From: Platanthera guangdongensis
Lineage: Eukaryota; Streptophyta; Magnoliopsida; Asparagales; Orchidaceae
DNA length: 64,000 nucleotides
Reading direction: 5' to 3'
NCBI GenBank assembly: GCA_039583875.1
Contig: CM077151.1
Span: 105,542,609-105,606,608, forward strand
The notes beneath the pieces are model-generated. The model saw nothing but the letters and a program-made list of their open reading frames with translations, searched no databases and was not told the DNA's origin. The position numbers and the translations under genes were made by a program. Of the stretch, positions 42,899 to 52,905 are shown one piece after another (position 1 is the first letter of the stretch; each line of letters begins with the position of its first letter).

Positions 42899-42914
42899 AA
42901 AAGAGCGGAGATTG
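42899..42914 (+). promoter_or_regulatory. Polypurine tract of H
   Basis: GAAAAGAGCGGAGATTG directly precedes the 3' LTR start TGTACAACC. Confidence 0.65.
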
Positions 42915-43593
42915 TGTACAACCCCGTGTCCGGCGAGCAAGGTCACCAGGGTCTAGGCAGATCGGGCTGAGGACAATAGGCGAGCTCGGCAGCAAAGGGG
43001 GCGAGCCCGAGCTCGGCATCCGTCGACCAGAGATCGACGATCAGCGACCCCGAGTTCGGCGTATGCCGAGCGAGACACAACTCGCGTCCTCGCAGTGGAG
43101 CTCGGCAGCAGTAGGCGAGCAGAACATGCCGAGGTGGTCAAAGCTCCCCTGCTCGCCTGGATGTATGAGGTACTTTTTACTGTTTTGCCCCCACTGGTCT
43201 GCCCATAGCCCTTCAAAACAGCGGAGTTTGGCTGTTGGCAGACCCAACCAAGGGTTTTCTGGTAATTTCAGGTCAGTTCTTTTGGTTATTGGCAGTCCGG
43301 ATTTCAAAAACTATAAATAGGACCCAAGGGGTACCCCAGAAAGCAGGTTCTTCCCTGCGCTCTCCTGGTTCCAATCTTCAAGTGCTTTCTGAGGGTACCT
43401 TAGCTCGGCTTCTGGCTAAGGAGGGGAAGCGCTCTGAGATCTTCCGGGTTTGTGGTGGGACCTCCCCCGCCGAGCCCTTGGGTCTGTGTCACCTCGTCTT
43501 CTTTGTTGTTTTGCTTGCAGGATCAAAGTAGGCGCGAGACCACCCCTTCCCCAAGGGCGAACTCCACGAGAGATCGAGGAATCGGTTTCAACA
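42915..43593 (+). repeat. 3' LTR of H
   Basis: 679 bp; matches 31416-32094 with about nine single-base differences and no indels that I can see. Confidence 0.95.
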
Positions 43594-43656
43594 TATATAG
43601 CCAATTCCTTTCCAAGTTTGGTGTCTATGACTTGTACGTTGTAGTTTGTTGGGGAG
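43594..43656 (+). pseudogene. End of G's pol after the H insertion
   Basis: Begins with the second TATAT. Read on from the RNase H tail at 31415, it gives SQFLSKFGVYDLY, the copia pol end. A polypurine tract TTGGGGAG follows at about 43649-43656. Confidence 0.75.
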
Positions 43657-43894
43657 TGTTGAAGAATGAAGATTCAATGCCCATAAAATAATTGTTATCC
43701 TTTATTTCTGTATTTGGCCCATATTAAGGCTCACAGTATTCTTTGTTTATTAGTCTCACATTGTGTACTGAGAGATTTTTTATAATCTGTCTCCCTAAAT
43801 ATAGGGTGTAATTGTAAGATAGAAAATGAATGAAAAATACTGAAATAATAGTTTATTTCTTCCCTTTCTCAGTTAGAAATAAAGTTAAATGACA
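43657..43894 (+). repeat. 3' LTR of G (end estimated)
   Basis: Starts TGTTGAAGAATGAAG right after the polypurine tract. The end is guessed at a CA near 43894; no second LTR is present for comparison. The size fits small copia LTRs. Confidence 0.55.
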
Positions 43895-43933
43895 TGTTGA
43901 GCGTGAGTATCTAGTGAAGAGTTTGCAATCACT

Positions 43934-43940
43934 ACCCATT
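43934..43940. repeat. Candidate target duplication of a hAT-like unit, left (ACCCATT)
   Basis: Matches 45575-45581 on the other side of the unit. Confidence 0.55.
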
Positions 43941-44026
43941 TCAAGGTTGTAGATATCGGATGTCGGGTTCATGTCGGTATGAGTTTGAAATGTCGTATGC
44001 TGGATTGCGGGAGATATATTTTAATA

Positions 44027-44438
44027 ACACAACAACACTCAATCCTTTATCCCACTATAGTGGGGTCGGCTATATGGATCCTTTGTCGCTATTGTGCCTT
44101 ATCTTTTGTCATAATCTCACTAATGCCTTCATCATGTCTTTCCTTATAGTTTCATTCCAAGTCTTTATTGGCCTTCCCCTCTCTCGTTTAACTTATCTAG
44201 TGACTAGACTCTCACAATGCCTAACAGGTGCCTCTAATGGTCTCCTTTATACGTGTCCAAACCATCTTAGTCGAGCTTCTCGCATCTTCTCTGCAATTGG
44301 CGCTATTCTTGTCTTATCCCTAATACATTCATTCCTAATTTTATCTAGTCTCATGTGTCCACACATCCACCTAAGCATTCTCATCTCTGCATCTCCCATT
44401 TTTTGCTCATGTACACAATTCACTGCCCAACACAATGT
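44027..44438 (-). mobile_element. RTE-type LINE 3' end, copy 1
   Basis: The minus strand ends in a short TTG-rich repeat (GAGTGTTGTTGTG) after CACTATAGTGGGG. It encodes the RTE reverse-transcriptase C-terminus AEMRMLRWMCGHMRLDKIRN and ARLRWFGHV. The 5' end is truncated. Confidence 0.75.
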
Positions 44439-44450
44439 CGGATTTTAATA
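44439..44450. repeat. Target duplication of RTE copy 2, left (CGGATTTTAATA)
   Basis: The same 12 bases occur at 45064-45075. Confidence 0.8.
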
Positions 44451-45063
44451 CAACAACAACAACACTCAAGCTTTTATCCCACTATAGTGGGGTCGGCTAT
44501 ATGGATCCTTTGTCGCAATTGTGCCCTATCTTGTCATAATCTCACTAATACCTAAGTACATCATGTCTTTCCTTATAATTTCATTCCAAGTCTTTATTGG
44601 TCTACCCCTCCCTCGTTTAACATGTCTAGTGACTAGACTCTCACAACGTCTAACAGGTGCCTCTAATGGTCTCCTTTGTACGTGTCCAAACCATCTTAGT
44701 CGAACTTCTCACATCTTCTCTGCAATTGGTGCTACTCATGTCTTATCCCTGATATGTTCATTCCTAATTCTATCCAGTCGCGTGTGTCCACACATCCACC
44801 TAAGCATTCTCATCTCCACAACTCCCATTTTTTGCTCATGTACATAATTCACTCTCCAACACTCAGAACCATAGAACATCACTGGTCTAATCGCAGTATG
44901 GTAGAACTTGCCCTTAAGTTCTAATGTAACTTTACGATCACACAAGATCCCTGATCCGCCTCTCCACTTCAACCAACCCACTTTGATTCTGTGTCACATC
45001 TTTATCAATACCTCCGTATTTTTGAACTATCGATCCAAGATATTTAAAACATTCACTACGGGC
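44451..45063 (-). mobile_element. RTE-type LINE 3' end, copy 2
   Basis: A longer copy of the same family: minus-strand reading includes GGSGILCDRKVTLELKGKFY, RPVMFYGSECWRVNY and MRMLRWMCGHTRLDRIRN. It ends in (TTG)n like copy 1 and is flanked by perfect 12-bp duplications. It is 5'-truncated, the usual fate of LINE copies. Confidence 0.82.
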
Positions 45064-45109
45064 CGGATTTTAATATTTAAATAAATTTATTCATATATAT
45101 TATATTTTT

Positions 45110-45245
45110 GTAAATACAGGCAGTTACATACATAATGTATTTTTATAAATTACACAATAAACATATATACACACAATATTTGTTTATAAATTATACAATA
45201 AACATATATACGCATAATGTGTGTCAATAAATTACACAAAGAAGC
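45110..45245. repeat. AT-rich short tandem repeat
   Basis: Two to three imperfect units containing AAATTACACAATAAACATAT and ATACGCATAATG-type lines, period about 50. Confidence 0.6.
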
Positions 45246-45574
45246 ACTGACGACAATAAACGACCTAAGGACAAAATGACGGTGAGACTTGAAAGCAGTC
45301 AAATCTCTCAGAGAGATGCACAAAATAGTACAAAACAAATTATTATCGCTCGGATGCTTAAAATACATGAGAAATATATATTTTAGTGCTCGTCATATAT
45401 TATCCGCGAGATATTGTCCGATTTATCGGGTAAAACCGATATATCTGGGACTGAAGACCGATATATCCAGGATATTTTCAAAAACGACATTTTTACTTAA
45501 AATATCGATGTCGTGGCGTTTTCTGCCCAAAATCTTTATGTTGGCCGACATGTCAGTCTACATCTACAACACCG

Positions 45575-46173
45575 ACCCATTCCTTTATGAGAATAAAATT
45601 ATAACTAAGCCAACGCGAATACTCTCTAAAGTGCGCCGACATACCGGTTTTTCCCGTCGTTTCGACTTCACATCATATTTTTATAAATAGAGGGACTACT
45701 ATTTTAATTTCACGCTATTTGGTTCCGGAGCTAATAAGATTATAACTAAGCCAGCGCGAACGCTCTCTCATTATTATCGCCCAATGCTCACGACTTTTTA
45801 TGGGACAAAAGCATAAATCCCATCGAATATTTTTTATGGTGTTCCCTTGATTTCTTACTATGAAAAGGTTCTTGGAAAGTAAATCGTTAGCGATCCTAGG
45901 GAGAAGCTAAAGGCAACACCTTTCCCAAGTCAGGCTATTGTTATAGCAAGGATAACACCCTATTGTTTTTCTTGCTAAATGAGGATTTTAAAATATAGTG
46001 AGGTGATTGGTCAAATAAGACAGTGATCCTATGGTAATACTAATGCTTAATTGCATTTTCATTTAAATAAATACATATTGACAATACTTATATCCTTGAA
46101 AAGTCAGTCATGTCACTTTCATTAGTTTTAGTGGAGTAAAACAAATTCGTGAGGATATACCCCAGTCTACTAT
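45575..46173. other. Unassigned AT-rich spacer
   Basis: No coding sequence and no repeat shared within the window, apart from a local repeat of ATTATAACTAAGCCA(A/G)CGCGAA at about 45598 and 45738. Confidence 0.5.
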
Positions 46174-47275
46174 TGTTGTGGGTCGCTCGGTTTTCCTTCA
46201 GTCCGGAGAATCGAGCCGCCTTAGCTCTGAGTCGGACTAGGCCCGCAAACTGTCAAAAGAGATCCAAGCGGCAATGACACAAAGACATTTTTAACGTGGA
46301 AAACCCAGAAAGAGTGGAAAATCACGTTGTCAGATCAGTGTCGGGCCAAAATCCACTATATTCCTTCAGTTTACAAATATTTGAGTTCCCCGGCAGGTGA
46401 CATGCCACCTCTCCATTACAAGTTTTAAGTATAGAAAAGTGGGAAAAGTATCCAAGTCCACGAAGCCTTGAATATAGCATCCGCTAGAGTTTCCACGAGC
46501 GCGTTCTCCTGAGTTCTTTCATGCACCCGCTATTGTGTGCACGAGAGCGCTGAGCGTGAGCAAACTAGAAAGGGAGCAGAGCAAATTCCGAGCGAAAGAA
46601 CGATCTAAGTCTCACGTCCTTGCCGGAAGACCTCTGAGCTCTCTCTAGTCTCTCAAGTTGTTTGTCCTCAAATGAAGACATAGATTTATTTATAGTTTTT
46701 TTGAAGGAACACGTTGGTAATTGCGCATGACTGGATCTTGATTTGATGTATGATGTTGCTATGTTCGGTCACCTAGATAAACAATTTTCCCGAAATGACG
46801 AGCATGCCCCTCGGGCTGTCCGGGCAGGCTGTTTGGCAACGACAGAGGCTGGGAGCGGTGGCAGCAACCGCTAGCTTGCGTGCGTGCGCACAAGAGGTGA
46901 ACGCACGAGCGCGGCCGTGTGGCGCCCTTGCGTGCAAGGGGCGAATGGGCTCGTGCGTACACGGATGATGTGCACGCGCCAGGGATGCGCGGTGCACGGT
47001 GCGTACGCGCGCCATCCCTGGGCACGTGAGCTTGCCTTGGGTGCATCCGTGTGGGGGTGGTGGGAGGTGGCACACGCTCGTGCGCATGCATACGACATAG
47101 GCCACGCACGCTTGTGTTTGTTGGCGCCTACGTCCGTGCGAGGTGACCCCTCTTTGGGGCGACTTTAAGATCGTCTGAGCAAGTGAGACTTGGTCGCACG
47201 GCTCACTCGGTCGGGTCGACTTGTTTGAGCATTTCAGCCTGGTCTAACTCCGAGATCCTTAGGGGAACCCTATCA
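46174..47275 (-). repeat. 3' LTR of I
   Basis: 1102 bp. It matches 52906-53859 in lines such as TCCGGAGAATCG, GAGATCCAAGC and GGTGTCGGGCCAAAATCCAC. The middle (46860-47120), rich in GCGTGCGC words, differs in length. A plus-strand (antisense) promoter may lie just downstream. Confidence 0.85.
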
Positions 47276-47291
47276 AATGCCCCCAAATTTC
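47276..47291 (-). promoter_or_regulatory. Polypurine tract of I
   Basis: Minus-strand AAATTTGGGGGCATT adjoins the LTR start TGATAGGG. Confidence 0.6.
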
Positions 47292-47756
47292 TACGGGTCA
47301 TGGTCTGCGAAGCGACGAGCGCAGAAATTTTCACTTGCGTTCGTGACTACTTTGAGTTGCAGACGTCGGGCATGGTGACAGACGCGCTCTATGAACTTTT
47401 ATTTTTTAAGGGTGCGATGTGGCACGTATCTTTCTGATTTGGCCAAAGATTCGTTGTGATCAAAGCGGATATTTTCTGCCCTTTGTGCGAGATATTTGAT
47501 TGGATTCTGATTGACTCTGTTTCCTCTTTCGGGGAAGAGAATATGACAGAATATTCTTTGACTTTAATGAAACCTTCCATTATAGTTCCCCCACAAGACT
47601 TATAAATTGAAGTGCGTTTCTTCTCTCATTTACGCGGCCGCATAATCTTTGGAGGAGATCTTGCTGGGAGTATGTGGAGGTTCCTCGCCGTCATGTCTCA
47701 ATTCAAGAAGATTATAGTTTTTTTGAAAATAATCCGAGCCCGAAAAAAGGGTCATC

Positions 47757-47773
47757 GGGGGGGGGGGGGGGGG
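47757..47773. repeat. Run of 17 G
   Basis: Homopolymer in the 5' part of the antisense gene of I; length may be uncertain. Confidence 0.85.
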
Positions 47774-48113
47774 CTTTGCGTGGCCTGTAGAAACTCAGGC
47801 ACGCGCGAACGATCGGGGGATGCCGGTGCACGATGACACTCGCGGGGTGCGGCGGGCGAGCGGCAAGGGTACGTTGGATTCGCGTCGTACCCATGCAAGT
47901 GCTTCATTCATTTGGTTTCATGCGGGTGTGGTGTATTGGGGTGCACATTGTGTTCGCTCAAATCGTGAGTTGACTCTATAGGCTATGAAATTTCTCCCAT
48001 TACCTCCCTATGTGCCGACTTTTGTTTTTCTTCAGACATCGAGTTGTATCGTTGCATCGATGCTCCTCCCTTCGACTTTAAGCGAGGACCGGGTGGGTGC
48101 ACGATAGAAGTAA

Positions 48114-48916
48114 TGTTTAAATGTCCTCCGACATGTCTGACATGTCTCCCGACATGTCTGACATGTCTCGCGACATGTCAGTTTTAAGAAAAAACTATTT
48201 TTTTATAAAAAAAAATAGATTATTTCGTTTTGTAAAATAAAGGCCGACATGTCCGATTTTTCCGATATATCAGCCCACATGACTTTTAAATATATCGTGT
48301 GTTATTTTATTTTATGTTATATTAGCAGACGAGCATTATATATTTAAATCACATATATATATTATATTATTTATGCTTAAATCGATTATACTTAATATTT
48401 TAATTTTTAACATTTTAGTTATACAATCAATTTTGTATAATTGTTTCATAATATTTTAATTTCGTATTACCAAAAATATGAAAACATTTAATACATTTAT
48501 AATTGATTTTATGTATGTACTTAATATAAATTTATTGGTTTGAAAATATTTATAATCAATCAATGATTTTTAACTTTTAAATCTTGTTTATTTGTAATAA
48601 ACTTATTGTTATCAAATAAAATTAGTGTATACTATTAAATATATTTTACAAAGTATCGTTTTATATTTATTAATAATTTTTATCTTAGATATTATTTGAT
48701 TTTGTTTCATAATATAAATGACTCATTTTTTTTCTATTTGTTATATTTTTATTCTATTTTTATAGCATATAATTATAGTTAATATACAAAAAAAAATATT
48801 TATAAGACATGAAAATTAGATATTTTAAAATACCCCCGACATGTCTCCTACTTCCGACATCCGAAATTTAAAAACTCAATCTACCGGCATCTGATATTTA
48901 CAACATTGGGCAGAAG
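48114..48916. mobile_element. Non-autonomous DNA transposon (hAT-like?), unit 2
   Basis: The left end TAATGTTTAAATGTC and the reversed right end GCCCAATGTTGTAAATATC form imperfect inverted repeats. Flanks GATAGAAG and GGCAGAAG agree at six of eight bases. Both ends are rich in CGACATGTC words. The core is about 80 percent AT, with no transposase. It is related to unit 1 in inverted orientation (shared TGCTCGTC and CCGATATATC lines). Confidence 0.5.
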
Positions 48917-50457
48917 CGCTTTGGTATCTTAGCGGACATTAAGGTGGAGATTTCTCTTCCAGAGGAGTGTGTTTAGAATCCTCCCCCGGGCTATTTCGCA
49001 GTCTCAAAGGAGTGTCTGAAGGCTGGGTTTCGAATCCCTCATGCTGAGGAGACTGTTGAGATCTTCCAATTCTACAGCATCCTGGTCACACAGTTTTCCT
49101 CGGTCGGGATAATGATGATTATGGGGATTATCTGCTTATTCCGGGAGCTTGGCTCTCACCACTCCGTTCAACTTTTTCGCCTTTGGTGCGAAGTCTACCC
49201 TAGCACCTGTGATCGGATTGAGGTGGGGTGAAACATGAAGTGGCTTTCCTTCGTCGACAAGACTGACTGCAGTCATGAGGGAACACTCTTTGGGTTTGTC
49301 AAGAACTCTTGGAGGTTGCCTGAGGTTTGGCAGGAGCTCCCGAGACGTTGTTGCCAACTCGAGGGACAAGTGTACGACTTCTCTTTCGTGCTGGGCTTCG
49401 AGGATCCGCGTGTGTTGGCAATCATGCTCCTAGGGATTGGCGTGTTTGTTTGCGAGAAGTGGCTGGTCCTGGATGGACTCTCTACTAATGCCAAGCGGCG
49501 CTGTGCAGTTCCCCTAGAGCGGGGGAAGAAGAGGAAGCTGATTTTTCCACTGAAGTAGGGGGAGGTAGGGCCGTCCTGCTCCTAAGTCCGTTATAGATGT
49601 TGTTGATGTCTTCTTGGGTGAGTTTGAGGATTGTCCCCCATTTGTTGTCCCTGAAGCCGAGGAGACTCCACAGTGCCCGCGAATGAGTGGGCCTTGCGGG
49701 ATGGACCGGCGCTGCCTTTGGTCGCTGCGAAGGGGAAGGAGTGGGTGTCCTCTTTCCACGCAGCCATGCCAAAGGTATGTTGGTCGTTTTGTTTGCTCGT
49801 TCCCTTGTTGCATGCTTGGTTACTATTCTGATCCGGTATTTGTTTTCCCCGTTAGAAGAGTTGTGCGAGGTCTTGCTTACGTGGGACAGTAGTTACGTGG
49901 TCATGAAGGATGAGTTTTTCTCTCTCTGGGCGAAGCTATCCTCCTCAGAGGAGTCTCTAGCCTCCACTAGGAAGAGGAGGGAGAAGGCCCTCTCCTGCAT
50001 GGATAGGTTAGAGTCTGAGCTTATTGCTTCCAGTGTTAAGGACGAGGTGCTTTGGGGGAACCTTGTCGTGGCTGATGCGAGCCTTTCGAAGACGCTCCAC
50101 TGCACCGAAGAAAACGGGGCAGAGATGTACAAGATGGGAGCGAAGATGGCACAGCTAAAGGAGGAGAGGGCGCAGTTGACTGCGGCGCAGGAGGACAATA
50201 AGGCAGTGCGAGCTTCCGTCGTAATAGAGTACAAGGAGTCTTATGACTTTAGAGTGGAGCGGGCTCGGATTGCGGAGGAGACCCGTTTCGAGATGATGGC
50301 TACCAAGGTCGATCCGTTGTTGGAGGATGAGCGCGATGTCACGTTCCTCTTTGGATTTGGCAAGGGTTTTCGACTGGCACAAAGGATGCCGGAGCGCTTT
50401 GATCTTGTGGTAGATGATGCTTCAGATGACGATCCTGACATTCAAATCGAGTTGTGA

Positions 50458-50870
50458 ATTATCTGCATCCTCCCAGTACTCTTGTGTTGTATTTGTTACT
50501 TGCTTTTTCTTTGTTTTACTTTTGCTATTGTAGGTGCGGCCTCACAACATAGTATGTTTTTCCTTTAATATTGTGATGTAGCCCGTGAGGCATTTTCAGA
50601 GTTGATATGATATTCTGGAAGTGTTTCGCCTTTTCATGTTCCTTTTGCTTTAATGCTTGCGCGTGACACTTGGAGTCTTTCTTAGCGGTTGTTGTTTAAC
50701 GTTTGGCCCGAGCGTAGGTGTTGGAGTACGATGCGCAGTGGCGTTTGCCCCCCTTGCTGAGTCGAGTCGACTTGGGACCTGTTTCCGCTGGGTCCTGTAG
50801 GGAGATTCGATATTTGCCCTTATAGGAGGTGTAGAAGGAGTCTTGAACTTTTAGAGGGGCTCAGAGCTCG
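50458..50870. other. Spacer after the antisense gene of I
   Basis: No coding sequence recognised. T-rich at first, so it probably holds the 3' end of the antisense transcript, but no canonical AATAAA is visible. Confidence 0.45.
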
Positions 50871-51310
50871 CTCTACTAGAGGCAACGAAGGACATTTATC
50901 CATTCGCGCTTCAGAAAGACTTGGGGTCTGCTCTAGTAGAGGTGGCGATATTTGTCTATTCACACCTCAGAAGGACTCAGGGTCCGTTCCATTGGAGGTG
51001 GCGAAGGAATTTTGTCCATTCACGCCTCTAAAGGACTCGAGGTCCGTTCCATTGGAGATGGTGAAGTACCTTTGTCTATTCGTGCCTTGGAAGTACTCAG
51101 GGTTTGTTCCATTGGAGGTGGTGAAGGACCTTTGTCCGTTCGCGCTTTGGAAGGACTCAGGGTCCGTTCCATTGGAGGTGTTGAAGGACCATTGTCCGTT
51201 CGCGCCTCAGAAGGACTCGGAGTTCGTTCGATTGGAGGTGGCAAAATACCTTTGTCCGTTTGTGGCTCAGAAGGACTCGGGGTCTGTTCCATTTGAGGTG
51301 CAAATGGACC
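50871..51310. repeat. 60-bp tandem array in I
   Basis: About seven units containing GAAGGACTCAGGGTCCGTTC and ATTGGAGGTGGTGAAGGACC-type lines, with ATTGGAG recurring exactly every 60 bases (50991, 51051, 51111, 51171, 51231). Sixty is a multiple of three, so several frames stay open across it on both strands; I do not treat these as genes. It lies between protease and the antisense gene, as H's array lies between integrase and its antisense gene. Confidence 0.93.
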
Positions 51311-51591
51311 TTTGTCCATATTGCCTTGACAATAGAAGGACATGCGGACTGTTCTCTCAGGAGTTGTTGAAGGACTTTCGTTCATCTCACCTTGACAGTA
51401 GATGGACACGGGATCCGTTCCTCTATATGGTTGTTGTTATAGATGAAACTAAAGACTGTTGCTTTATTGCTGAATGAAGATACAGGTGCGCACAAGTCCT
51501 TCTGCGCGGCTTGTTATTCTAGCAAATGCTGGAAAGTAATCTGCGGGTGGCGGCGAAGTTTCTTCCGTCCTGCTCACTTGAGCCCCGTGCG

Positions 51592-52149
51592 TCAAGTCCC
51601 GTTGGCACACTTGGGAGTTGCGTATTGTGAGCGGATCTCCACCGCAATGCCTTGTGTGAGAGCGTCTGCCCGGAACGACCTTAGTAGTGGTCCCTGGATA
51701 ATTGCGTTGTACATTGAGGTGGGCTGCATGATGATGAATTGTACATCGTAGGTAGCTTGTGCCGGGGGGATCCCCAGGATCACTGGTTGGATAATGCTTT
51801 CCAAATTGGGAATTGTTGTGTGTCCCGTAATATGTGCACCCCCTGCGCCTAGCTAAGCGTCCCTTTCAGAGATTTCAAGTTGGAGCAGGGTTGATAGAAA
51901 CAATACGTTGGATGACACATTGTTGCCAACCAGTATCCTGCCTACTTCTACAGGTGGATGTCCGATGATTGCACGGATGTCTTGAGGGTTTGACGAAAAT
52001 CCCTGCGCTTCGGGAGAGGTTGGCATGGCCATCTCATGTTGTGCTTCAGGGAGAGCTCCTCTGTGGTGCTGCCTCCATGTGAGCTTGGTCAGAGTAGGCT
52101 GCGTTGCTGTCCTCTTTCCTTGAAACCCCTCAAGTAGGCCTAAGTGCAT
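51592..52149 (-). pseudogene. Protease remnant of I (Tat lineage)
   Basis: The minus-strand segment 51853-52149 holds the active-site line GRILVGNNVSSNVLF, in which the catalytic Asp and Gly positions are altered. In another frame, 51592-51804 gives the following domain end with YNAIIQGPLLRSFRA. This is the same protease type as in H. RT does not follow; the array begins about 280 bases further on. Confidence 0.72.
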
Positions 52150-52849
52150 GTTCCACTTGACTTCCTCCTTCAGGCACCTGCTCTCTTCCGTGTCAGGCCC
52201 ACGACTTTGGTGGTATTGGTAGTACTTGGGTTAATCCCCCTACTTGGGGGGAGCGCCTTGGGTCTCCTTAGTAAGGGGTGGTCCTTGATGGCTCGTAGGA
52301 CTTCCGCGTGGGAAGTGTTGAGTGGAGTGAAGTGCTATTTTTGCAAATGCCCCCAGTACGCATGGAGTCATATGGGTGCCCACCTCCTTTTCTGGATGTT
52401 GGGCTTAGATTCAGCTTGTTTTTTTTTCTTTTTTGACTTCCTATCCCTTGCTGGAGAGGTGCTCCTTTGTGGGTTATTCATATGTCGGTCAATGCCACCT
52501 GAGCCCATGCGTTTGTGACGTGGCACGCAGCGCGGGCTACTCCGTTGAGCGAGTGATGGCTTTAAGGGAACGATGCATGGTCTGTAGCCGCAAGATACGG
52601 CCCCGGGGACCTAGAGGTCTCTTAGTCCCTTTGCAGGGTGAGCGCTTGAGCTTGACGTTCCTCCATCTGACACATCATCTCTTCCACTGAAGATGCTAGT
52701 GCAGCAATTATCTCGAGGCGCGACACATTGCTGACAGGTGAATTGCTGGAGGCTTGATTGTCAGATTCCTTGCAAGTTGTCTGGTCCATGGCATGCATGC
52801 CTCCGTTTCTCATTGCTGTCAGGTGGGGGTGCTTGCGCCTAGCAAGCAT
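52150..52849 (-). pseudogene. Gag remnant of I
   Basis: The minus-strand start MLARRKHPHLTAMRNGG at 52849 runs about 75 residues (VSRLEIIAALASSVEEMMCQ) as a Gag N-terminus. The capsid region is lost: the sequence passes quickly to short Gly/Pro/Ser-rich pieces and then protease. Confidence 0.6.
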
Positions 52850-52892
52850 GGTCCTTAGAAACTAGTGACAAAGTTGGGAACAACTTTCCAGA

Positions 52893-52905
52893 GATGACGC
52901 CAAAC
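52893..52905 (-). promoter_or_regulatory. Primer-binding region of I
   Basis: Minus-strand GTTTGGCGTCATC directly follows the 5' LTR end CGCAACA. The tRNA was not assigned. Confidence 0.5.

Larger units (their letters stand above)
31416..43593 (+). mobile_element. Element H: full-length Ty3/gypsy Tat-lineage retrotransposon
   Basis: H is 12,178 bp with two 679-bp LTRs (TGTACAACCCC ... TTTCAACA), TATAT duplications, gag, protease, RT, RNase H, a second RNase H, integrase, a 146-bp tandem array, two intron-containing genes on the opposite strand, and a polypurine tract. RT before integrase marks gypsy; the second RNase H marks Tat. By eye the LTRs differ at about nine positions, so insertion is recent compared with its neighbours. 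The sense frame has a few stops and two frameshifts. H is strikingly GC-rich compared with the AT-rich DNA around it. Confidence 0.95.
26425..43894 (+). mobile_element. Element G: decayed Ty1/copia element split by later insertions
   Basis: Copia domains appear in order on the plus strand: gag end, protease, integrase, RT, then (after L and a LINE piece) RNase H, then (after H) the pol tail, polypurine tract and LTR start. The RNase H-to-tail join across H is exact once one TATAT is removed. The 5' LTR is missing. All frames are broken. Confidence 0.8.
43941..45574. mobile_element. Non-autonomous DNA transposon (hAT-like?), unit 1, carrying two RTE ends
   Basis: The left end reads TCAAGGTTGTAGATATCGGA and the right end, reversed, CGGTGTTGTAGATGTAGA, giving short imperfect terminal inverted repeats. 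ACCCATT flanks both sides. Without the two RTE insertions it is about 600 bp, AT-rich, with no transposase. The 7-8 bp duplication suggests hAT but is not proof. Unit 2 at 48114-48916 is related over much of its length in opposite orientation. Confidence 0.55.
47601..50457 (+). pseudogene. Antisense gene of I (opposite to its gag-pol), decayed, with introns
   Basis: A TATA-like TATAAATT at 47601 precedes a possible start MSQFKKIIVFLK near 47693. An intron acceptor TTTTTCTTCAG ends at 48035; its donor is unclear. Coding resumes with DIELYRCIDAPPFDFK, is interrupted by a hAT-like unit (48114-48916), and continues as RFGILADIKVEISLP, then PPGYFAVSKECLKAGF and FCEVYPSTCD-like lines of the plant gypsy-type transposon domain, with stops near 48975 and 49230. 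An 81-nt intron at 49775-49855 (AAAG/GTATGT ... CCCCGTTAG/AAG) joins in phase 1. The last exon is a clear coiled coil (KLSSSEESLASTRKRREK, QLKEERAQLTAAQ) ending in an acidic tail (DDASDDDPD) at 50457. It is the counterpart of antisense gene 2 of H. Confidence 0.7.

Noticed and set aside
43990..44850. Plus-strand frames of 162 and 108 residues with membrane-like composition
   Set aside because: They are the reverse complement of the RTE reverse-transcriptase end, which reads as a clear domain on the minus strand.
46759..47168. His/Arg/Ala-rich frames on both strands in the LTR of I
   Set aside because: They fall in a GCGTGCGC-rich part of the LTR whose counterpart at 53433-53690 differs in length and frame.
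43941..48916. One large fold-back transposon spanning both inverted arms
   Set aside because: The left arm lies outside element I and the right arm inside it. Each arm has its own pair of ends, so two separate small units fit better.
50952..51477. Open frames of repeated 20-residue units on both strands
   Set aside because: A by-product of a 60-bp tandem array; open in several frames at once, with no recognised domain.
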